From an uncultured Pelagibacteraceae bacterium (GTDB taxonomy: Bacteria > Pseudomonadota > Alphaproteobacteria > Pelagibacterales > Pelagibacteraceae): a stretch of 64,000 nt of DNA. The first letter of the stretch is position 1, and the number at the start of each line of letters is the position of its first letter. The stretch is from the NCBI GenBank assembly GCA_902581605.1, contig CACHPE010000006.1, forward strand, positions 1 through 64,000, in the 5' to 3' direction. This document shows positions 39,162 through 48,480 of this stretch, in pieces. The notes under the pieces are model-generated. The model had not been told where the DNA came from. It made no database searches and worked only from the letters and a program-made list of their open reading frames with translations. The translations under genes were made by a program, and so were the position numbers.

Positions 39162-40064
39162 ATGCAAGTAGGTATTGATGTTGGTGCGACCAAAATAGAG
39201 AGTGTTGTTCTTGAAGAAAATGGGGACGAAAAACACAGATCAAGAATATCGTGTCCAAAGGAGTATACCCAAATTATAACTGCTATAAAAGATATTCATA
39301 GAAAATTAGAGCAAGAGTTTAAACAAGAACTTCCGATTGGAGTTTGTCATCCAGGAGTTCATTCCCCTCAAACTGGATTAGTAAAAAATGCTCCAAATAT
39401 ATCTTGGTTAGAAAAAAAACCATTTCAAAGTGATCTACGTAAAGCACTTGGAAAAGAAGTATTTTGTGAAAATGATGCAAACTGTTTTGCTTTATCAGAA
39501 GCTGTAGATGGTTCAGGTAAACATTATAAAATTGTTTATGGAATTATATTAGGTTCAGGAGTTGGAGGTGGTTTAATAATAGACAAAAAAATTATTACTG
39601 GCTCGAATGGAGTAGCAGGGGAATGGGGACACAACCAAATTCCATATTTTGCAGCTAAAAAAGAAAATTTTGACTCTAGTAATGCTAGGGAAGCAGAGAT
39701 TGAAAGTTTTTTATCTGGTTTAAGTTTAGCAAAAAGATTTAAGAAACTTTATGGAAAAAATTTAAAAACAAATGAAATTTTTGAATTGAACAGAAAACAT
39801 GATTTAGATGCAGAAAGATTTATAGATGATTTTAAAGTAAATTTGGCAATGTCACTTTCAAGCATCATAAATATTTTAGATCCTGATGCTTTTATATTTG
39901 GAGGTGGAGTTTCAAACGAAATTGATTTTTTACATGAAATAGACTCACTGGTTAGAAAATTTGTTATTGGAAGAGAATATGAGGGTGTTTTTTTAAAACC
40001 TAGATACGGAGACGCTAGTGGCGTTAGAGGTGCTGCAAGATTAGGAAGAAGTGCAACGTATTAG
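39162..40064 (+). CDS. ROK-family sugar kinase
   Basis: GIDVGATKIESVVL, CENDANCFALSEA, ILGSGVGGGLIIDKKI, GEWGHNQI. Confidence 0.9.
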   Translation: MQVGIDVGATKIESVVLEENGDEKHRSRISCPKEYTQIITAIKDIHRKLEQEFKQELPIGVCHPGVHSPQTGLVKNAPNISWLEKKPFQSDLRKALGKEVFCENDANCFALSEAVDGSGKHYKIVYGIILGSGVGGGLIIDKKIITGSNGVAGEWGHNQIPYFAAKKENFDSSNAREAEIESFLSGLSLAKRFKKLYGKNLKTNEIFELNRKHDLDAERFIDDFKVNLAMSLSSIINILDPDAFIFGGGVSNEIDFLHEIDSLVRKFVIGREYEGVFLKPRYGDASGVRGAARLGRSATY

Positions 40065-40321
40065 AAAATTCTATTCATAATTTAATAAAAAAAATTAAAT
40101 TTTTCTAAAAGTATGAAAAAATAAAAAAAAATCATAAGAAATAAATATCAACCAATAGTTGAATTTATTTTAATTTTAACAAAATAAAATTAGATATAGA
40201 TATTATATATAAATTGTTAATAATTTTATTTTTTACTTTACTACTTATGTTTGAATGTGTTTAAATCCCGACTTAATAATTAATATATATATTAAATTAA
40301 CTAACTAATAAGAGGGAAATA

Positions 40322-41227
40322 ATGAAAAAACTTATACTTTCGATTGCAGCAATTGCATTATTTGCAACTTCTGCGTTCGCTGAAAGATACGTCATGATTA
40401 CTCATGGTGAAGGTAAAGATCCTTTTTGGCCAGTAGTTCAAAAAGGTGGTGAAGATGCAGCTAGAGCAATCGGTGCTGACTTTGAATACATCTACAACCC
40501 TTCTGCTGATATGGCTGATATGGCAAGCTCAATTCAAGCTGCTGCAGCTACTCAACCAGACGGTATGGTAATTTCTTTACCAGATCCAGATGCATTAGGC
40601 CCAGCTATTAAAGCTGCTGTTGCTGCTGGTGTTCCAGTAATTACAATGAACTCTGGTTTAGAGTCTTCTGCTAGCTTGGGTGCTTTGATGCACGTTGGTC
40701 AGCCTGAATTACTTGCTGGACAAAAAGCTGGTGAAAGAGCAAAATCTGAAGGTGCTACTAAAGCACTTTGTATGATTCAAGAAGCATACAATACAGCTCT
40801 TGTAGACAGATGTGAAGGTTACGGTGCAGCTGTTCCTATGCAAATGACTGATACTACATCTGACCCTGCAACTATTCAAACTAGAGCAACTGCTGCTTTA
40901 CAAGCTAACAGTGATATCGATGCGATCCTTTCAGTAGGACCACACGTATGTGAAGCTGTTGATAAAGCTTTAGTTGATCTTGGTATGACAGTACACCACT
41001 CTTGCTTCGACTTGAGTCCTGCAGTTATGGACTTAATCGGATCTGGAAGAGTTTCTTTCACTATCGATCAACAACAAAGATTACAAGGTTATATGCCAGT
41101 TATCGTATTACACTTGTACAATAACAGTGCTGGACTTTTACCAGGAGCTAACATCCCTTCAGGACCTGGCTTCGTTGACAAGTCTAACGCTTCTTCAGTT
41201 GCTGCTTTAGCAGGTATTGATAGATAG
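40322..41227 (+). CDS. Sugar ABC transporter substrate-binding protein
   Basis: Signal peptide; THGEGKDPFWPVVQKGGEDAARAIGADFEY. Confidence 0.92.
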   Translation: MKKLILSIAAIALFATSAFAERYVMITHGEGKDPFWPVVQKGGEDAARAIGADFEYIYNPSADMADMASSIQAAAATQPDGMVISLPDPDALGPAIKAAVAAGVPVITMNSGLESSASLGALMHVGQPELLAGQKAGERAKSEGATKALCMIQEAYNTALVDRCEGYGAAVPMQMTDTTSDPATIQTRATAALQANSDIDAILSVGPHVCEAVDKALVDLGMTVHHSCFDLSPAVMDLIGSGRVSFTIDQQQRLQGYMPVIVLHLYNNSAGLLPGANIPSGPGFVDKSNASSVAALAGIDR

Positions 41228-41240
41228 TCTGTAATAATTT

Positions 41241-41274
41241 AAAGGGTCGATTATTCAATCGGCCCTTTTTTTTT
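41241..41274 (+). terminator. Rho-independent terminator-like hairpin after binding-protein gene
   Basis: AAAGGGTCGATT-ATTC-AATCGGCCCTTTTTTTTT (one G-U pair). Confidence 0.87.
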
Positions 41275-41299
41275 AAAATAATTAATAAGTCTTTTATAA

Positions 41300-42895
41300 A
41301 TGAATACATCAACAACAAAAAAACCAAGACAAGAGTCAGACCGACAAGGTGAAAAAAAATGGTACTCTGCTTTTACTTCTCGTCCAGAGGTTGGACCTTT
41401 TGGAGTGATGCTTTTACTTTTTTGTATGTTGGGATACTTTTCAATTCCTGAAGGGCAATTTTCTCTTAATCCTTTTTCTGGTGAAGGATTTAACGCTTTA
41501 GGAATTAGAAATAATTTTAGGGTAATTGCACAATTAGGGATTGTTGCACTTGCTGCTGGAATGTTAATTATAGCAGGTGAATTTGATCTTTCTGTTGGTT
41601 CAATGATTGGTTTTGCTGGTGGTTGCATGGCAATGATACTAAAATGGGGTTTTGCTGTTGTTATTCCTTACATATCTTTTGAAGGAGGTTTTCATTTTGA
41701 AGGATACACATTATTTAAAATTAAAGATGTTTCACCACTACTAGCAATATTAATTACATTATGTATGACGCTATCTTTTGGATGGATACAAGGATGGATA
41801 ATAGTTAAAAGTGGTATAGCATCTTTCATTGTAACGCTAGGTGGACTTTTCTTTTTACGAGGTTTAACAGAAGTTTCGTATAGAGCTTTTAATAGAGCTC
41901 CTGATCAAACTGCTGGATCAACAACTGTTACAGATTTACCAGATATAAAAAACATTATAAATGTTCCAGGTCATGGAGAAATGGAAAGAGATGCGGCTAA
42001 AGCTTTACCAAATGACCAACTATTAGAAATTCTTAACACTGTGCCAGCGAGCACGGTATCAAAATTAACTGAACGACTAACATATATAAACGAAAAAGTT
42101 GCTACTTACAAAACTGAAGCAAACGCTGAAAAAATGATTGCAACTTTAGAAAAATCTTTAGCTGGAGCAAAAAAATCTGGCAATGATTCAATGGTGGAAA
42201 TTTTGACAAAGAAAATAGAAGCTGGAGTTAATGTTCCTGATGTTGCTGCAAAAGCGGTTACTGATATTGATATAGCAAGAGCTTACATAGATACAATAGT
42301 TACTGCAAGACCGGTTGCTAATTTTTTTGGAGGCGACATTATGGAGCCAGTATTTAATTGGTTATATTATACGGCAGATTGGAATGTAAATAACTATGGA
42401 AACATTTTTGCTAAAGGGATGTATTCTGCATTAATGATTTGGGGACTTATAGCGTTTATTTGTTATTTAATTTTGAGTAAAACTCAAGCAGGTAACTGGA
42501 TTTATTCAACTGGTGGAAACCTTAGTGCTGCAAAAGCTAACGGTGTGCCAACTAATAAAGTTAAGATTTCATTATTTATGTTTACTGCGTTCTGCGCAAC
42601 TATGTTTGCTGCGTGTCAGGTATTTGAAGTTAATACTGCGGATACAGCAAAAGGGAATTTAAAAGAATTAGAAGCAATTGCTGCAGCGGTTATTGGTGGT
42701 GTTGTGCTAACTGGAGGTTTTGGAACAATAGGTGGAATAATCCTCGGCACAATTATTTTTGGAATTGCAAAAGAAGCCTTCTTTTATATTCCTGGGATTG
42801 ATGGATCGTTTTACAGGGTTTTCCTTGGAGCAGTTCTTGTTACTGCTGCTTTGACAAATGAGAATATTAGAAAACGAATTATGGGAAATATCTAA
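41300..42895 (+). CDS. Ribose-type sugar ABC permease with large hydrophilic insert
   Basis: AGEFDLSVGSMIGFAGG, STGGNLSAAKANGV, AAAVIGGVVLTGGFGTIGG; insert at about residues 201-348. Confidence 0.88.
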   Translation: MNTSTTKKPRQESDRQGEKKWYSAFTSRPEVGPFGVMLLLFCMLGYFSIPEGQFSLNPFSGEGFNALGIRNNFRVIAQLGIVALAAGMLIIAGEFDLSVGSMIGFAGGCMAMILKWGFAVVIPYISFEGGFHFEGYTLFKIKDVSPLLAILITLCMTLSFGWIQGWIIVKSGIASFIVTLGGLFFLRGLTEVSYRAFNRAPDQTAGSTTVTDLPDIKNIINVPGHGEMERDAAKALPNDQLLEILNTVPASTVSKLTERLTYINEKVATYKTEANAEKMIATLEKSLAGAKKSGNDSMVEILTKKIEAGVNVPDVAAKAVTDIDIARAYIDTIVTARPVANFFGGDIMEPVFNWLYYTADWNVNNYGNIFAKGMYSALMIWGLIAFICYLILSKTQAGNWIYSTGGNLSAAKANGVPTNKVKISLFMFTAFCATMFAACQVFEVNTADTAKGNLKELEAIAAAVIGGVVLTGGFGTIGGIILGTIIFGIAKEAFFYIPGIDGSFYRVFLGAVLVTAALTNENIRKRIMGNI

Positions 42896-43674
42896 TGGAT
42901 AAAAAACCATTAATTGAAATAAAGAATCTAGTAAAAAAATTTGGAACATTTACTGCTTTAAACGGGGTTTCATTAGATGTTTATCCGGGCGAAGTTCACG
43001 CGCTTTTAGGTGACAATGGTGCTGGAAAGTCAACTTTGATCAAAGTATTATCTGGGGTTCATCCAATGACAAGTGGAGAAATAAAAGTAGATGGAGAAAT
43101 CGTTAACTTCACTACACCACGTCAAGCGTCTGATGCAGGTATTGGAACAGTTTATCAAGATTTAGCACTCAACGCTCTAACATCAGTAACAAGAAATTTT
43201 TTTCTTGGACGTGAATTAATAAAAGGACCTAGTGGATTTGGTTTAATGCAAATGGATGAGATGGACAGAATAACAACAGAAGAAATGTCTAAAATTGGAA
43301 TTAATATTGCAAACCCTAATCAGCCAGTTGGAACAATGTCAGGTGGACAAAGACAAACATTGGCTATTGCAAGAGCAATTTACTTTGGTGCAAAGATATT
43401 AATATTAGATGAACCTACGTCAGCATTAGGTCAAAAGCAGCAAATGGAGGTTTTAAAGACAATTAAAAAAGTGCAAAGTTTAGGAAATATTGCAATTATA
43501 CTTATTACACACAACGAAATTCATGCACGTCTTATAGCTGATCGATATACTTTCTTAAGTTTAGGAGAAGTAATTGGTTCAGGATTGTCATCGGAACTTG
43601 GTAACGAGGATGTGAAAAGATTGATGGCAGGTGGTGCTAAAATTGGCGATCTAGCTAAAGAATTAGAGCATTAA
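42895..43674 (+). CDS. Sugar ABC transporter ATP-binding protein, single-NBD (FrcA type)
   Basis: GDNGAGKSTLIKVLSG, MSGGQRQTLAIARAI. Confidence 0.93.
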   Translation: MDKKPLIEIKNLVKKFGTFTALNGVSLDVYPGEVHALLGDNGAGKSTLIKVLSGVHPMTSGEIKVDGEIVNFTTPRQASDAGIGTVYQDLALNALTSVTRNFFLGRELIKGPSGFGLMQMDEMDRITTEEMSKIGINIANPNQPVGTMSGGQRQTLAIARAIYFGAKILILDEPTSALGQKQQMEVLKTIKKVQSLGNIAIILITHNEIHARLIADRYTFLSLGEVIGSGLSSELGNEDVKRLMAGGAKIGDLAKELEH

Positions 43675-43718
43675 CTTTTTTTATTTTTTTTTAATTTTTT
43701 TTCACTTAAAATTTATCT

Positions 43719-44567
43719 ATGCGGAAATTCTCAATAAATAGCTTTAATATTACCGAAGCAATAAACGAATTAATGCTTGAATCTGGAGTTATCGTTATTG
43801 AAAATGCATATAATTTAAATGATATCAAAGAAGCAAGAGAGATTGTTAATTATTTTGCAGATACACAGGAGCAAAAAGAAACCCACTTTAATGCTGAGGC
43901 TGAAGCATCTGACAAAATTAAACTTCAGCAAAGGATATGGAATTTGTTTGGTAAAGGTGAGGTTTTTAGTAAATTAATAACAAACGATATTATTTTTAGC
44001 TTAATGTCTAAACTTTTAGGTTCAGAATTTTTTTGTGGATCTTACTGCGCAAGTAGATTGCTACCAGGATCTATAGGTCAAGAACTTCATATCGATTATC
44101 CGTATTGGGATTTTTATAAAAGCGAGACTTTTCCCATGGGTATTAATAGTTCATTTGCACAAAACTGTCAGGCTACTATACCTCTAGATATTTGTTCAGA
44201 ACAATCAGGAGCAACTGCATATATACCTGGATCACAGAAGAAATTACACTATCCAAATGAAAATGATGATTTTTCAAATAAACAACAAATGGTTGCTAAT
44301 CCTGGAGATTTAGTTTTTTTTAATGGTAACTGTTGGCATGGAGCATCATCAAATAAATCAAATCATCAAAGAGCAGCATTACTGATAGAGTTTCTTCCTA
44401 AATATATAAAACCAGTTGAAGATTTAGTCACTTATTTATCTGAAGACTTTAAAAACAATTCAAATCCAAAAGTACGACAGCTTTTAGGATTAAATTATGA
44501 ATATCCAAAAATTATGGATGCAAGTAAAAAAACAAATAATATTGGTTTAGGTTATAAAGCTAAATAA
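43719..44567 (+). CDS. Phytanoyl-CoA dioxygenase family protein
   Basis: GQELHIDYPYWDF (HxD), FFNGNCWHGASSNKSNHQRAALLIEF. Confidence 0.82.
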   Translation: MRKFSINSFNITEAINELMLESGVIVIENAYNLNDIKEAREIVNYFADTQEQKETHFNAEAEASDKIKLQQRIWNLFGKGEVFSKLITNDIIFSLMSKLLGSEFFCGSYCASRLLPGSIGQELHIDYPYWDFYKSETFPMGINSSFAQNCQATIPLDICSEQSGATAYIPGSQKKLHYPNENDDFSNKQQMVANPGDLVFFNGNCWHGASSNKSNHQRAALLIEFLPKYIKPVEDLVTYLSEDFKNNSNPKVRQLLGLNYEYPKIMDASKKTNNIGLGYKAK

Positions 44568-44648
44568 AATCTATATTTTTAATTTAAATTCTCTATAAAT
44601 ATTAAAAAAAACAGAATTAAAAATATTAAATTAATAGAATTTGTAAAC

Positions 44649-44699
44649 ATTATGATTTTAAAAACTAAAGAGTATTTATAACAGGTGGAGGAATAGGAA
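44649..44699 (+). pseudogene. Short decayed duplicate of an SDR N-terminal coding segment (DFKN*RVFITGGGIGK)
   Basis: 51-nt segment matching 44714-44764 with 8 mismatches, in-frame TAA where the intact gene has AAA. Confidence 0.7.
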
Positions 44700-44700
44700 A

Positions 44701-45462
44701 ATGAAAGTAAAATATTATGATCTAGAAAATAAAAGAGTATTTATTACAGGTGGAGGATCAGGAATTGGAGCTTCAATTGTTGAACATTTTTGTGAACAAG
44801 GTTCTGAGGTTTACTTCATAGATATTAAAGTGTCAGAAGCTGAAAAATTAATTGAGGATATAAAAAATAAAAAATATTCAATACCAACTTTTTTTGAATG
44901 TGATTTGTTAAATATAAAACAACTTCAAAAGACAATTGCAGATATCATTGATCAAAAAGGCCCAATTGATATTTTAATCAATAATGCTGCTAATGACACA
45001 AGACACAAAATTGACGATGTTACAGAAGAATATTGGAACGAAAGAATGAATGTAAATTTAAGACATTATTTTTTCACAGTTCAGTCAGTTAAAAAATCAA
45101 TGATTGAAAATAAGGGTGGTGTAATTGTCAATATAGGATCTTCGTCTTGGATGGTCGGACAAGGTGGTATGGCCGCTTATACAGCCGCAAAATCTGGAGT
45201 AGTTGGTTTAACAAGATCATTTGCAAGAGATTTAGGTGAATTTAACATTAGAGTTAACTCAGTAGTACCAGGTTGGGTTTTAACACAAAGACAAATTGAT
45301 CTTTGGTTAAACGAAGAATCTGAAAAAGATTTGATGAAAAACCAATGTTTAAAAGAGAGATTGTTGCCACATGAACTTGCTCAAGCAGTGTTGTTTTTTT
45401 CATCAGAACAATCAGGTGGATGCACAAATCAATCTTATATTGTTGATAAAGGTTGGTTGTAA
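44701..45462 (+). CDS. SDR-family oxidoreductase
   Basis: RVFITGGGSGIGASIVEHF, YTAAKSGVVGLTRSFARDLG. Confidence 0.92.
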   Translation: MKVKYYDLENKRVFITGGGSGIGASIVEHFCEQGSEVYFIDIKVSEAEKLIEDIKNKKYSIPTFFECDLLNIKQLQKTIADIIDQKGPIDILINNAANDTRHKIDDVTEEYWNERMNVNLRHYFFTVQSVKKSMIENKGGVIVNIGSSSWMVGQGGMAAYTAAKSGVVGLTRSFARDLGEFNIRVNSVVPGWVLTQRQIDLWLNEESEKDLMKNQCLKERLLPHELAQAVLFFSSEQSGGCTNQSYIVDKGWL

Positions 45463-46454
45463 TAAGCTTTGTGAAGGTACAAAGCTCAATTATAGAAAAT
45501 AAATATCTAAGAGTTAAATCAATCAATATCGGTGCTTGTTTGTATGAAGTTTATGATAAGAAAAAGAAGATAAATTTAATCTTAAATCTTGGTTCTAAAA
45601 AAAATTATAGAAATAAAAATTTTTATGTAGGTGCTACTTGTGGAAGGTATGCAGGCAGAATTTCAAATTCAAGATTTAAGATTAAAAATAAGATTTATAA
45701 ACTTGATGGCAACGAAGGAAGAAATACCCTCCATGGAGGGAAAATAGGATTTGATAGATTAGAATGGAAAATAAAACATCATTCAAAAAATAAAATTATC
45801 TATCAATTGTTATCTAAAAATTTAGACCAAGGTTTTCCAGGAGATCTAAATTCAGAGTGTATTTTTGAAATCAGAAATAAAAGCTTATTTATAAAATATC
45901 AATATAAATCAAGCGAATTAACTCATGTGAGTTTAACCAATCATAGTTACTGGAATTTAAATAAAAATAAAAAAGATGCAATTTTCAATCATGATTTAAA
46001 AATTAATTCAGAAAAATATCTTGAAGTAACTAATAAATTAATCCCAACTGGTAAAATTAAAAAAGTTAAAAATACCATTAATGATTTCAACAAATTCCAA
46101 AATATTGGAAAAAAAATAGACATTATTAAAAACAAAAAAATAAAGAGAGCATCTAATACAATTAATCAATTGGGATTTGATTTAACATATTGTATTAAAA
46201 AAAATTATAAAAATTATCTAGCCTCTCTAAAAAATAAAAAAACTAATATTCAATTAGACTTTTATTCAAATCTTCCTGGTGTACAGCTATATACTAGTCA
46301 AGGTTTAAGGTATAAAAATAAACTTGCTCCTTACCAAGGGGTTTGTTTGGAAACTCAGCACTACCCAGATGCACCAAATAACAAAAATTTTCCAAGTACT
46401 TTAATTAAACCCAAAAAACTTTATAAGTACTTTACAAAGATAAAAATTTCATAA
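45453..46454 (+). CDS. Aldose 1-epimerase family (start may be downstream)
   Basis: VGATCGRYAGRISNSRF, LTNHSYWNLN, GVCLETQHYPDAPN. Confidence 0.88.
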   Translation: MVVISFVKVQSSIIENKYLRVKSINIGACLYEVYDKKKKINLILNLGSKKNYRNKNFYVGATCGRYAGRISNSRFKIKNKIYKLDGNEGRNTLHGGKIGFDRLEWKIKHHSKNKIIYQLLSKNLDQGFPGDLNSECIFEIRNKSLFIKYQYKSSELTHVSLTNHSYWNLNKNKKDAIFNHDLKINSEKYLEVTNKLIPTGKIKKVKNTINDFNKFQNIGKKIDIIKNKKIKRASNTINQLGFDLTYCIKKNYKNYLASLKNKKTNIQLDFYSNLPGVQLYTSQGLRYKNKLAPYQGVCLETQHYPDAPNNKNFPSTLIKPKKLYKYFTKIKIS

Positions 46455-46455
46455 A

Positions 46456-47493
46456 ATGAATAAAAAAATAAATATATCAATTGTTGGAACAGGACTAATG
46501 GGTTTGCAACATATAAAAGCTATTCAAAAATCAAATAAAGCAAATTTACATTCGATAGTAGAGATTGGTCATAACGCTAAAAATTTATCTAAAAAATTTA
46601 AGATCCCATTGTATTCAAATACAGATGAACTGTTAAATTCAAAAAATTTAGATGCAGTAATTGTTGCTACTCCAAATCAACTTCATGAAAAACATACAGT
46701 CAGTTTTTTAAAGAAAAAAATTCCGGTATTATTAGAAAAACCTATTTCAGATAATATTAATTCAGCTAAAAAAATTATTAGAAGTGCTAATAAAAATAAA
46801 ACACCATTATTGATAGGTTATCACAGAAGACATAACTCAATAGTATCAAAGGTAAAAGGTCTTATTGATAAAGGAAAATTAGGAAACATCGTTTCAGCAA
46901 ATGTATTGTGTTGGCTTTATAAACACAAAGCTTATTACAAAGAAAAATGGAGAATTAGTAAAGGAGGAGGTCCTCTAGGGATTAATTTAGTCCATGATAT
47001 CGATATGATTTGTTACTTACTTGGATCTATTAAATACGTTCAAGCATTTACAACTAATAAAATTAGAAAATTTGCAGTAGAAGATACAGCTACAATAAGC
47101 CTGATCTTTAATTCAGGAGCACTTTGCACACTAAATTTGTCAGATACAATTGTTGCACCATGGAGTTATGAATTAACTGCTGGAGAAAATCCTGCATACC
47201 CAATTACAAACCAATCTGCATATATGATTGGAGGCACAAAAGGTTCTTTACAGTTTCCTAATCTTAAATATTGGTTCTATAAAAAAGAACGAAGCTGGTG
47301 GAACAAAATTTTTGTTAATGAAGATAAAAACAAAAAAGATGACAATACATTAGTAAACCAAATTGACCATTTTGCTGACGTAGTCACTAAAAAAGCTAAA
47401 CCAAAAGTGAATGGTAATGATGGTTTAATTTCTCTAAAAATTTTTGCTGCAATAACTAAAAGTGCAAAAACTGGTAAAAAAGTAAGACTATAA
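46456..47493 (+). CDS. Gfo/Idh/MocA family oxidoreductase
   Basis: VGTGLMGLQHIKAIQ, LEKPISDNINSAK, GGGPLGINLVHDIDMICYLLG. Confidence 0.9.
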   Translation: MNKKINISIVGTGLMGLQHIKAIQKSNKANLHSIVEIGHNAKNLSKKFKIPLYSNTDELLNSKNLDAVIVATPNQLHEKHTVSFLKKKIPVLLEKPISDNINSAKKIIRSANKNKTPLLIGYHRRHNSIVSKVKGLIDKGKLGNIVSANVLCWLYKHKAYYKEKWRISKGGGPLGINLVHDIDMICYLLGSIKYVQAFTTNKIRKFAVEDTATISLIFNSGALCTLNLSDTIVAPWSYELTAGENPAYPITNQSAYMIGGTKGSLQFPNLKYWFYKKERSWWNKIFVNEDKNKKDDNTLVNQIDHFADVVTKKAKPKVNGNDGLISLKIFAAITKSAKTGKKVRL

Positions 47494-47554
47494 AATTTTT
47501 ATTAAATTTTAAATCATTCATTGTTTTGACATATTTTATTTGTTAACTTTTTAT

Positions 47555-48064
47555 ATGAAAAAAATTATCTTACTTGCTATATTTAGTTTGTTGTTTTTCA
47601 CAAATTCAAATGCTGCTTGTGATGATCCTTTAACAGAAGGTGTAGATTATTCTAATTGTAGATTTTCAGACTCTCAGGATTTACAAGGCAGCTATCTTCC
47701 AAATTCAAATCTTTCATTTGCAAGTTTTATTCAAGTAAATTTTGATAAAAGTATTATGATGACATCAAATTTATCATTTGGAACTTTCCCAGAGTCTACA
47801 TTTGTAAGAGCTAATCTTTATGAGTCAGTTTCTATAGGTGCAAATTTTGAAAAAACAAATTTTACTGGAGCTAATTTGACTAGAGTTGATTTTATGGGGG
47901 CAACATTGATTGAAGCCAATTTTCAAAACTCCAACTTAATGGAAGCTAATTTTACATCATCTAATATTATGAATGCTAACTTTGATGGAGCTAATTTAAC
48001 TGGAGCTACTTGGACTAATGGTCAAAAGTGTGGTCCAGAGTCGATTGGTACTTGTAAACAATAA
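47555..48064 (+). CDS. Secreted pentapeptide-repeat protein (start likely MKKIILL at 47555)
   Basis: Signal peptide then A(D/N)LxX-type repeats: GANFEKTNFTGANLTRVDFMGATLIEANFQNSNLMEANF. Confidence 0.85.
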   Translation: MKKIILLAIFSLLFFTNSNAACDDPLTEGVDYSNCRFSDSQDLQGSYLPNSNLSFASFIQVNFDKSIMMTSNLSFGTFPESTFVRANLYESVSIGANFEKTNFTGANLTRVDFMGATLIEANFQNSNLMEANFTSSNIMNANFDGANLTGATWTNGQKCGPESIGTCKQ

Positions 48065-48067
48065 TTA

Positions 48068-48361
48068 ATGAATACTTCAGTAAATACTGATGATGTTATT
48101 TTTAATTTTTTTAAACAAATTTGTGATGAAAAAGATGATGAAAAATGTGTTGATCTTGGGAAAGAATGGATAAAAGCAATGGAAACAAATTTGTCTGAAA
48201 TGGAAAAAAACTTAAATGGAGCTGATTACATTAAGCATAAAGATGATATTCAAAGTAACAGAAACCATCTTAATGGCCTAAAAAATAAAACCTCATCTGA
48301 GTGGAGAGAATACGCCACACAATGTATGATCGAAATAATGAATCACAAAAATCAGAAATAA
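48068..48361 (+). CDS. Hypothetical protein, 97 aa
   Basis: ORF only, 3-nt gap after previous gene. Confidence 0.6.
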   Translation: MNTSVNTDDVIFNFFKQICDEKDDEKCVDLGKEWIKAMETNLSEMEKNLNGADYIKHKDDIQSNRNHLNGLKNKTSSEWREYATQCMIEIMNHKNQK

Positions 48362-48411
48362 TTAAATTTTAAAAAGACTTTCAATAATAAAAAAAATATA
48401 TTAAGTATATT

Positions 48412-48476
48412 AACAAGGGGTGTCTTAACAGACTGAGATCATACCCAAAGAACCTGTCCGGTAATTCAGAAAGGGA
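48412..48476 (+). promoter_or_regulatory. TPP riboswitch (THI element)
   Basis: GGGGTGTC...GACTGAGAT...ACCC...GAACCTGTCCGGTAATTCAGAAAGGGA immediately before start codon. Confidence 0.93.
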
Positions 48477-48480
48477 TAAA

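Noticed and set aside
40065-40321. Very AT-rich 257-nt leader considered as a possible structured RNA or riboswitch
   Set aside because: No GC-containing stems or recognisable aptamer; likely promoter/leader of a highly expressed binding protein
41251-41628. 125-aa minus-strand ORF
   Set aside because: Antisense to the permease start and crossing the terminator; shadow ORF
47855-48010. Periodic 15-nt DNA repeat resembling a minisatellite
   Set aside because: Explained by pentapeptide-repeat coding
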